Below, piece after piece: positions 41,515 to 47,476 of a stretch of 47,476 bases of DNA. This stretch comes from Pseudomonas yamanorum (GTDB taxonomy: Bacteria > Pseudomonadota > Gammaproteobacteria > Pseudomonadales > Pseudomonadaceae). The position numbers and the translations under genes were made by a program. The DNA lies in NCBI RefSeq assembly GCF_013386765.1, contig NZ_JACARE010000020.1, positions 1 through 47,476 of the forward strand, written 5' to 3'. Numbering within the stretch: position 1 is the first letter of the stretch; each line of letters begins with the position of its first letter. The notes under the pieces were generated by a model. It saw only the letters and a list, made by a program, of their open reading frames with translations. It was not told the origin of the DNA and did no database searches.

Positions 41515-43065
41515 CTATTTGCTGATCTCAGCCACGTTGAACACCTGTTCCAGCATCGGGTGGAACACGTACCCCTTCACCGAATCACGCATCGGCAGGG
41601 TGTAGTTCTTCTGGTACAGGTAGGCGTACACGCTGTCCTTGAGCACGATCTTCTGGGCTTCCTGGTACAGCTCGGTGCGCTTGGCCGTGTCGTTGTTGGC
41701 CGCTGCATCGCGGATCAGCTTGTCCACCACCGGGTTGCTGTAGAACGAGCGGTTGCCCGGCAGCCCTTGCAGGGACGAATCGAACCAGAAGTTCATGTAC
41801 ATGTAGGGGTCGGAGAAGTCCGGCGCCCACGAGCCGATCGACACGTCGAAGTCACCCTTGCCCAGGCGCTCGCGCATGGTGGCGTTGGCCAGTTTTTCCA
41901 TCTTCAGGTTGATCCCCAGCGGCGCCAGGCTGGCTTGCAGGGTCAGGCCGATGGATTCCCAGTCCGGGTCCTTGTCGGAGTACATGTAGTTCAGGTTGGT
42001 GATTTTTTCCGGGAGTTTCTTCAGGTTGGCACCGGCGCCGTCCAGGTCCTGTTTCATCATCGGCAGGCTCGGGTCGTTGGCCCACATGCCGGCAGGAATC
42101 GGCCCGTTCATCAGCTTGGCCTGGCCCTTGAGGATGCCGTCGACGATGCCTTTGTAGTCCACCGCATCAACGATTGCCTGGCGGGCGTTCTGGTTGTTCA
42201 GCGGCGCTTTCTGGTTGTTCAGGTACAGGTAGGTCACCCGCAGCGACGGGAACTCCTTGATCACCACGTCTTTCTTTTTGGCCAGGTTGGTGAGCTGGTC
42301 CTGGGGCATGTCTTCGGCGATGTCCAGGTCACCGCGCTCCAGTTGCAGGCGGCGTACCGAGGCTTCGCTGATGATTTTGATCACCACCTTGTTCAGCGCG
42401 GGCTTGGGGCCTGCGTAGTAGGTGTTGGGTTCCAGGGTCAGGCTCTGGCCCTTCTGCCAGTTGGTCAGGCGGAACGCGCCGGAGCCGGCGGTGTGGGTGG
42501 AGAGGTAGGCGTTGACGTCGCCCTGTTTCACCACGTCCGGGTTGATGATGCCGGCGCCGTTGTGGGCGAGGGTGTAGAGGAAGGGCGCGTAAGGTTTGGT
42601 CAGGGTGAAACGCACGGTCAGCGGGTCGACCACGGTGACTTTCATGTCATCCGGGAACGCGCCGGACGGGCCTTGCTTGAGCTGCATCACACGGTCGAAG
42701 GAGAACTTCACCGCATTGGCGTCGACGTCGGCGCCGTCATCGAACTTGTTGCCGGGCTTGAGCTTGAAGTCCCACACCAGGCCGTCGGCCGAGGTGGTCC
42801 AGCTGTCGGCCAGGTCGCCCTTGACGTCGGTGCTGCCCTTGCCGTTTTCGACTTTGTAGGCCACTAGTTTCTGGTACGCCGGGTACGTCACCGCCCAATC
42901 GTTATTGTCGATGGTCACGGCCGGGTCGAGGGTTTGCGGGTCGGCCGCCTTGCCGATCATCAGGGTGTCTTTGGGGGCGGCGGCACTTGCCGATTGCCAC
43001 GCGCCCAGGCTCAGGGCGGCGCACAGCAGGGAGAGTGCGAGGGTCTTGCGGTTGCTTGGGGTCAT
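41515..43065 (-). CDS. ddpA: Dipeptide-binding protein, DdpA/DppA-like
   Basis: This 516-residue periplasmic binding protein of the SBP_bac_5 family has a signal peptide (residues 1-28, ending ASA) and the pattern TLDPAVTIDNNDWAVTYPAY, RQAIVDAVDYKGIVDGILKG. It delivers a dipeptide to DdpBC; D-Ala-D-Ala is suggested by the neighbouring ddpX. AAGGAAACCGGC precedes the ATG. It lies 117 bases downstream of ddpX on the same strand. Confidence 0.87.
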   Translation of the reverse strand: MTPSNRKTLALSLLCAALSLGAWQSASAAAPKDTLMIGKAADPQTLDPAVTIDNNDWAVTYPAYQKLVAYKVENGKGSTDVKGDLADSWTTSADGLVWDFKLKPGNKFDDGADVDANAVKFSFDRVMQLKQGPSGAFPDDMKVTVVDPLTVRFTLTKPYAPFLYTLAHNGAGIINPDVVKQGDVNAYLSTHTAGSGAFRLTNWQKGQSLTLEPNTYYAGPKPALNKVVIKIISEASVRRLQLERGDLDIAEDMPQDQLTNLAKKKDVVIKEFPSLRVTYLYLNNQKAPLNNQNARQAIVDAVDYKGIVDGILKGQAKLMNGPIPAGMWANDPSLPMMKQDLDGAGANLKKLPEKITNLNYMYSDKDPDWESIGLTLQASLAPLGINLKMEKLANATMRERLGKGDFDVSIGSWAPDFSDPYMYMNFWFDSSLQGLPGNRSFYSNPVVDKLIRDAAANNDTAKRTELYQEAQKIVLKDSVYAYLYQKNYTLPMRDSVKGYVFHPMLEQVFNVAEISK

Positions 43066-43182
43066 GCCGGTTTCCTTGATTATTTAGAGGAAAAAGCGGG
43101 TTGGTTTTTTTTTATGAAATCTATAACCGGGCAGTTGGAGCTAAAGGGTGCTGCTAATTATTGTGATGGTACGTTCCTTGGT

Positions 43183-43725
43183 TCAGTGGGACTCCTCAAT
43201 TAATGGGAAAAGTTCGGCATCCGGCAATTCGTAATGCCACCACTCGGTGGCAATCGCCTTGAATCCGGCGCCGAGCATGATGCCCAACAGCAGCAGGCGA
43301 TTGCGCTGCACCTGTGGCGGCAGGTCGGGATAGAACTGGTGGGACTTGGGCTCCATGGCGTCGAAGGCCGTGCCCATGTCCAGGGGTGTGCCGTGTTCAT
43401 CAATCAGGGTCAGGTCGACGGCCACGCCGCGGGTGTGGTGCGAGCCCAGGCGCGGGTCGCGCACGTAGTCCGGGTCGGGCAGCGCTTGCCACAACAGTTG
43501 CTGGGCGTAGGCGGGGCGATAGGCGTCGTAGATCAGCAAGGTCATGCCGGCCTGGCGCGCCAGAAGGCTGGCCTTGCGCAGGCAGGCGGCCGCTTCGGTG
43601 TGCAGCAGGCAGCGGGCGTTGCGGTAGATCACGGTGCCTGCCAGGTTGTCGGCACTGGCGTAGATCAGGTCGACCTGCACCGGGTATTCCGGTGGGGCGA
43701 TTTCTACCAATGGGCTGGTATTCAC
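43183..43725 (-). CDS. ddpX: DdpX/VanX-like D-alanyl-D-alanine dipeptidase
   Basis: This 180-residue zinc dipeptidase has the SxHxxGxAxD motif with His97 and Asp104, the ExxH motif with Glu161 and His164 (EWWHYE), and Arg70 in DAYRP, the full VanX set. It cleaves D-Ala-D-Ala released in wall turnover and is cytoplasmic (no signal peptide). The start is GTG at 43723-43725 with AAGGAA upstream. It is first in the locus ddpX-ddpABCDF, the same content as the E. coli ddp operon. Confidence 0.88.
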   Translation of the reverse strand: MNTSPLVEIAPPEYPVQVDLIYASADNLAGTVIYRNARCLLHTEAAACLRKASLLARQAGMTLLIYDAYRPAYAQQLLWQALPDPDYVRDPRLGSHHTRGVAVDLTLIDEHGTPLDMGTAFDAMEPKSHQFYPDLPPQVQRNRLLLLGIMLGAGFKAIATEWWHYELPDAELFPLIEESH

Positions 43726-43746
43726 TCAAACATTTCCTTTGTAGGG

Positions 43747-44601
43747 TCAGGATTCAAACTGGCCGAAAGCCTGTTGCAGGGCGCGGTTTTTCGCCAGACG
43801 GGCGTCCAGGCGCTCGCCGTACTGGTCGGCGACGGCAGACACCATCAGGTTGAACAGGCACGTCAGCGGCGCCATGGAGTCCCAGAACTGGCCGACATCG
43901 GTTTTCAGTTGCAGCAGGTCCAGGTCGTAGTCCCGGGCCCAGGGGCATTGCAAATCGGTGATCAGCGCCAGGGGCAGGCCATGGGCATTCGCGGTTTCGC
44001 AGAAAGTCGGGGTGATGCTGGAATAGGCGCGAAAGTCTGCCGTGATGGCGTAGGGTTTTTCAAAGCCGGAGTTCAACGTCTCGGCGTAGATCCCCGACAG
44101 GCCATCGACGTAATAGACCTTGGGGCGAATGTATTCCAGGTGACTGTGGAACGCATTGAGGATGCCACGGGTGGACTGGATGCCGAGGATGAACACCGCG
44201 TCGGCGTCGACGATGTGCTGCACGATGTCGGCGAAACCCTGGCTGCGGGCCAGGCCGTAGACGTGCTGGATCGCTTCGATCTCGCGGTTGAGGGAACGGT
44301 CGAGGGCGTCTTCCTGATCGTTCTCCTGGCGAAACGCGCCGAGGCGGTCGGTGATCAGCCAGGACGCTTGCGGGTCGCCACGCAGGCCTTGTTTCACGTC
44401 ATCGAGGTTGCGATAGCCCAGGGTGCGCAAGAAACGCCCCACCGAAATCCCGGTGGTGCCGGCCTGGTGGGCAATGCTGTCGGCGGTTTCGAACGGCAAC
44501 TGTTGCAGGTTGGCCAGCAGGTAGGTGGCGATGCGCTTGCCGGTGGGAGTCAGCGTCGGGAACTGCTGCTCCAGCGTGCGCTGGAAGCTGTTTTTATCCA
44601 T
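43747..44601 (-). CDS. RpiR/MurR-type regulator
   Basis: This 284-residue regulator has an N-terminal RpiR helix-turn-helix (residues 15-75, ADSIAHQAGTTGISVGRFLR) and a C-terminal SIS domain (about 125-260), which usually binds phosphosugars or, in MurR, a muropeptide sugar. It is upstream of ddpX by 21 bases and on the same strand, so it probably controls the dipeptide operon in response to a cell-wall product. The start at 44601 is preferred; ATG 44625 is in frame. Confidence 0.87.
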   Translation of the reverse strand: MDKNSFQRTLEQQFPTLTPTGKRIATYLLANLQQLPFETADSIAHQAGTTGISVGRFLRTLGYRNLDDVKQGLRGDPQASWLITDRLGAFRQENDQEDALDRSLNREIEAIQHVYGLARSQGFADIVQHIVDADAVFILGIQSTRGILNAFHSHLEYIRPKVYYVDGLSGIYAETLNSGFEKPYAITADFRAYSSITPTFCETANAHGLPLALITDLQCPWARDYDLDLLQLKTDVGQFWDSMAPLTCLFNLMVSAVADQYGERLDARLAKNRALQQAFGQFES

Positions 44602-44737
44602 GACACTTTCGCGGCTACCGGTCATTGATGTTACTCGAATGTCGTGTTTTTAATGTCTGTTAGAAACATAACATCGGCTGTCGCGATAACACAATGGCTT
44701 TTTTTCGAGTGGGTACGCAGGGGGGGACAAGCGGCGA

Positions 44738-45049
44738 TCAAGGCCGCTGGGGTTTCACCGAAGTACCAAAGGTATTGCCCATGCGCACGCTGGTCGCCGC
44801 CGGCGTAGAAAGCCCGATCTGGTTTGGCTTGCGCTTGTCGATGGGCACTTGTTGCGCTTGCTGGTTCTTCTGCGTCGCCTTGGCGGCGTCGGGGTTGTTG
44901 CCCATCTGTTGGCTGAGGCAGCCATAGTCCGGCGCCTTGTAGCCATCCACATTGACCTCGGCGCAGCCGCCGGGGGGGCCTTCGGCGTGGGCCATCAGCG
45001 GCAGGGCTGCACACAGCAACAGGCTGGCGAGGGTTGGGAACAGGTTCAT
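44738..45049 (-). CDS. Small secreted protein of unknown function
   Basis: This 103-residue protein has a signal peptide (residues 1-19, ending LMAHA) and a short hydrophilic mature part with two Cys (GGCAEVNVDGYKAPDYGC), which could form a disulfide, and a Gln/Lys-rich middle. AGGAGG precedes the ATG at 45049. The beginning CAEVNVDGYKAPDYGCLSQQ recurs in proteobacterial hypothetical proteins as far as I recognise it. It is divergent from the STN-domain gene. Confidence 0.75.
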   Translation of the reverse strand: MNLFPTLASLLLCAALPLMAHAEGPPGGCAEVNVDGYKAPDYGCLSQQMGNNPDAAKATQKNQQAQQVPIDKRKPNQIGLSTPAATSVRMGNTFGTSVKPQRP

Positions 45050-45211
45050 CGGTGCCTCCTGGCGGGCCCTGGGAAATGGGCCGGTATGGCGCAAAAGTGT
45101 AGTGCAGCGGGCTGCCCGTCACCGTGATGTTTTTTTTGCTGGCACCGTAACATCAGGTTCATAAACTGGCCTCAGGATGACGGTTTTGTAGGCTATGTCG
45201 GACGTGTTGCG

Positions 45212-45886
45212 ATGCTGAGCAGGAGCGCTTGGAGGCACGCGGGCTGCTGCCTGGCTCTGCTGGTGGGGCTGGCGCAGGCCGTGCGCGCCGAGGTGATCCT
45301 GGACCTGCCCGCGCAGAACCTGGACAGCGCCCTGCAAGCGTTCAGCCATGCCACGGGCATGGCGGTGCTGGTGGATCGCGAGTTGACCCGGGGCCGGCGT
45401 TCCATCGGCGTACATGGCCGCTACAGTGCGCAGCAAGCCTTGGGGCTGCTGCTGACAGGGAGTGGCTTGATGGCGCGTTATGCCCGCAGCGATGCGTTCA
45501 CCCTGCAAGTCCCCGAGGTCAGCCGATCGGCAGAGCCCCGAGGGCTGAAGGCAGGCAATGCAGCACGGATCAACAACAGCTATGCCACGGCGTTGCAGCA
45601 GGCGATCGAACGCAGTTTGTGCCGTTCGCCATTGACCCGCCCCGGCAGTTTCCGGGCGCTGGTGCAGGTGTGGGTCAACCGCAACGGCGTGATCGAACAC
45701 AGCCGCCTGGTCAGCTCCACCGGAGACCTGCAGCGTGACGAAGCGCTGGTACTTGGCCTGCGTGCTGCGCGTGTCGAACGCCCGGCGCCCAGTTCACTGC
45801 GCTTGCCGGTGACCTTACTTTTGATGCCCGACTCAACAGGAACACGCATGGAATGCACAGCAGGGGAAGGAGTTTTTGGGGCATGA
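45212..45886 (+). CDS. STN-domain protein with TonB-C-like end
   Basis: This 224-residue exported protein has a signal peptide (residues 1-26), then a secretin/TonB short N-terminal (STN) domain (LDLPAQNLDSALQAFSHATG through the LLTGSGL segment, about 27-95), and a C-terminal part like the TonB C-terminal domain (FRALVQVWVNRNGVIEHSRL, with the VSSTGD turn). STN domains carry the signal from TonB-dependent receptors to FecR. Here it stands free of a barrel and overlaps the next sigma gene by four bases, so it may act as a detached signalling domain for the fecI/fecR pair. Confidence 0.82.
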   Translation: MLSRSAWRHAGCCLALLVGLAQAVRAEVILDLPAQNLDSALQAFSHATGMAVLVDRELTRGRRSIGVHGRYSAQQALGLLLTGSGLMARYARSDAFTLQVPEVSRSAEPRGLKAGNAARINNSYATALQQAIERSLCRSPLTRPGSFRALVQVWVNRNGVIEHSRLVSSTGDLQRDEALVLGLRAARVERPAPSSLRLPVTLLLMPDSTGTRMECTAGEGVFGA

Positions 45887-46428
45887 AAGACACCGGCCAC
45901 AGCACGATGGTCAGCCTGTTCCTGGCGTCCTACGAGGACTTCAAGGTGCGCCTGCGCAAGCGCCTGGGCTCGGAGGACCTGGCCAACGACGTGCTGCACG
46001 AAACCTACCTGCGGGTCGACCGCATGGGCGTGCCGCCGAACCTGGCGCAACCGAATGCCTACCTCTACCGCATGGCCCTGAACATCGCTGCCGACCGGCG
46101 CCAGGCGGATGCCCGCTTGCTGACCGGCAGCGAGGTCGAAGAGCTGCTGCAGACGGTGGATGAAGCCCAGGACCCGTCGCGGGTGGTGGGTGGCCAGCGC
46201 GAAATCCAGTCCCTGCTCAAAGCCCTCTACGAACTGCCGGCGCGGCGGCGCCAGATCCTTATCGCCGCGCGCCTGGAAGAGGCGCCGCACCTGGAAATCT
46301 CCCGGCGTTTCGGGATTTCCACGCGCATGGTCGAAAAGGAAATCAAGGCCGGGCTGGGCCACTGCGCGCAGCGCCTTGAAAGAAAAGTGATCCAGCGGTT
46401 CGGTCCCGGTGCCGGAAAACCGTCTTAG
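45883..46428 (+). CDS. ECF sigma factor, FecI type
   Basis: This 181-residue sigma factor has region 2 at about residues 10-75 (SLFLASYEDFKVRLRKRLGS, DVLHETYLRV) and region 4 at about 115-170 (PHLEISRRFGISTRMVEKEI). The start at 45883 overlaps the stop of the STN-domain gene as ATGA, with AAGGAG about 12 bases upstream. It is followed 38 bases later by fecR. Another FecI-like protein at 269 is different in sequence, so this is not a duplicate. Confidence 0.88.
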   Translation: MKDTGHSTMVSLFLASYEDFKVRLRKRLGSEDLANDVLHETYLRVDRMGVPPNLAQPNAYLYRMALNIAADRRQADARLLTGSEVEELLQTVDEAQDPSRVVGGQREIQSLLKALYELPARRRQILIAARLEEAPHLEISRRFGISTRMVEKEIKAGLGHCAQRLERKVIQRFGPGAGKPS

Positions 46429-46466
46429 TGATTGAGTCCCTGATAATCCGTTGAGTACCTGCGCGC

Positions 46467-47393
46467 TTGAACATTTTTAACTTCTCCGCTGCCCGGAATA
46501 CGCCAGACAGCCCCCTGCACGATGAAGCGCGTGATTGGCTGGTGCTGCTGACGTCGGGCCGGGCCACCGTCGCGGATGCCAAGGCGTTGCGCCAGTGGTG
46601 CGCCCAGAGTCCGGACCATGCCCGGGCGTTCGAGCAGGCCAAGGTGTTGTGGCGGCAATTGGCTCCCGCTGCTGAGCAGTTTTCCCGTCCGCGGCATTTT
46701 GGGCGGCGGGCGTTTTTGGGTGGGGCGATTGCGGCGTCGGCGGCGGTGTTGATGGTGCGAGTGACCGTGCCGGGTGGGTTTGCCGGGTTGACGGCGGATT
46801 ACCGCACGGAGGTCGGGGAGCAGCGGCGGGTTGAGTTGAGTGACGGTGTTCGGCTGGAGCTCAATACCCAGACGCGGATCAGCCGGCGTGATGATGGGAT
46901 TGAGTTGTTGGAGGGGGAGGTTGAGGTGTTGGCCAATGTGGCGATGCCGCTTCGGGTTCAGGCGGGCGGTGGGTGGTTGAGTACGGCGCAGGCGCGGTTC
47001 AATGTGCGTAATACGGATCACAGTGTGTGTGTGACGTGCATCGACGGTGCGGTGGCGGTGGCGGTGGGTGGGCGTACGGTTCGGCTCGAAAGCGGGCGGC
47101 AGGTGACGTATGACGCCAGCGGTGTGGGTGAGCCGGTGGCGGTGGATACGCAGGCGGTGGTGGCTTGGCGGGAGCAGGTGTTGGTGTTTGATAACGCGAC
47201 GTTGGCGACGGTGGTGGATGAGATTAATCGCTATCGGCCGGGGATGTTGCTGTTAATGAATGCGCAGTTGGGCAAGCGGCGGGTGCAGGCGCGGTTCAGT
47301 TTGAACCAGCTGGCGGGGGTGGCGCTTTTGATTCGCGATGCTTATGGGGCTAAGTGTACGGAGTTGCCTGGTGGGGTTGTTTTGTTGAGCTAG
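46467..47393 (+). CDS. FecR-type regulator
   Basis: This 308-residue protein has the N-terminal cytoplasmic domain (DEARDWLVLLTSGRATVADA, WCAQSPDHARAF), a twin-arginine membrane segment (GRRAFLGGAIAASAAVLMV, about 75-95), a periplasmic FecR domain (DGVRLELNTQTRI to about 200) and a C-terminal STN-like segment (VDEINRYRPGMLLL). The start is a TTG at 46467 with a weak ribosome site. No receptor gene follows: the repeat begins within about ten bases of its stop. Confidence 0.86.
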   Translation: MNIFNFSAARNTPDSPLHDEARDWLVLLTSGRATVADAKALRQWCAQSPDHARAFEQAKVLWRQLAPAAEQFSRPRHFGRRAFLGGAIAASAAVLMVRVTVPGGFAGLTADYRTEVGEQRRVELSDGVRLELNTQTRISRRDDGIELLEGEVEVLANVAMPLRVQAGGGWLSTAQARFNVRNTDHSVCVTCIDGAVAVAVGGRTVRLESGRQVTYDASGVGEPVAVDTQAVVAWREQVLVFDNATLATVVDEINRYRPGMLLLMNAQLGKRRVQARFSLNQLAGVALLIRDAYGAKCTELPGGVVLLS

Positions 47394-47402
47394 GGGGGGG
47401 TG

Positions 47403-47476
47403 AATATCCGTTAGTTAGGTAACGGCCGCCTATGGTTTCGCTCTTACAGCGACTCACTTTGCAAAAGCGGCAAAGT
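47403..47476 (-). repeat. Three-hairpin intergenic repeat, right copy (inverted)
   Basis: On the minus strand the order is ACTTTGC/GCAAAGT (47476-47456), TCGCT/AGCGA around GTAAG (47452-47438) and CCGTTA/TAACGG (47425-47408), the same three hairpins as at 72-140 with compensating base changes. It runs to the window edge, so its far side is cut. Confidence 0.7.

Noticed and set aside
1..47476. CRISPR array, prophage, insertion sequence or integron
   Set aside because: No regular direct repeats, transposase, integrase or phage structural gene is visible; the repeats present are REPINs and the three-hairpin element.

Overview
The window looks like chromosomal DNA of a fluorescent-group Pseudomonas. 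This rests on high GC, REP/REPIN palindromes of three kinds, ECF sigma/FecR iron-signalling pairs, and the general character of the proteins. No plasmid, phage or CRISPR signature is visible, and there is no ordinary tRNA or rRNA gene.

Layout. (1) 1-5365: a structured three-hairpin repeat, then a FecI/FecR pair followed by two overlapping half-size ABC transporter genes of the PchHI/YbtPQ/IrtAB type. (2) 5397-8259: an exported M20 dipeptidase and an ADP-ribosylglycohydrolase. (3) 8267-15590: an RNA-repair and RNA-quality-control locus: rtcR (sigma-54 activator) divergent from rsr (Ro60/TROVE protein), three predicted tandem Y RNAs, rtcB (RNA ligase), a HEAT-like repeat protein, and rtcA (RNA 3'-phosphate cyclase). 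A GG-N10-GC sigma-54 promoter lies in front of rsr. (4) 15695-26412: DyP peroxidase, undecaprenyl-diphosphatase, a GNAT protein, and regulator/enzyme pairs for redox and electrophile metabolism (GlxA-type regulator with a DJ-1 protein and an Old Yellow Enzyme, LysR with GST, LysR with quinone reductase, DoxX, an alpha/beta hydrolase). (5) 26500-29905: an alginate-export-type porin coupled to an exported two-domain VOC protein, a decayed alcohol dehydrogenase tail, a REPIN, and mntP behind a yybP-ykoY manganese riboswitch. (6) 29985-36423: a polyamine-type ABC importer operon ending in an ALDH10-family aminoaldehyde dehydrogenase, with a LuxR-type regulator. (7) 36549-37431: a small HTH protein and an orphan tail of the type VI secretion protein TssM. 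(8) 37492-44601: a ddpX-ddpABCDF-like D-Ala-D-Ala dipeptide system under an RpiR-type regulator. (9) 44738-47476: a small secreted protein, an STN/TonB-C-like protein, a second FecI/FecR pair, and a second inverted copy of the three-hairpin repeat.

The most interesting part is region 3. Between rsr and rtcB I can fold three successive RNAs that share one internal-loop module (AUGC on the 5' strand, a pyrimidine-rich stretch ending in UUG on the 3' strand) closed by different but fully paired helices. The third carries a circularly permuted tRNA mimic: a T-arm, then an acceptor-like stem capped by a GCAA tetraloop, then a D-arm. Rsr, its Y RNAs, the RtcB ligase, the RtcA cyclase and a HEAT-like protein would be produced together when RtcR senses damaged RNA. 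Functional statements are inferred from family membership; all coordinates and foldings were read by eye.
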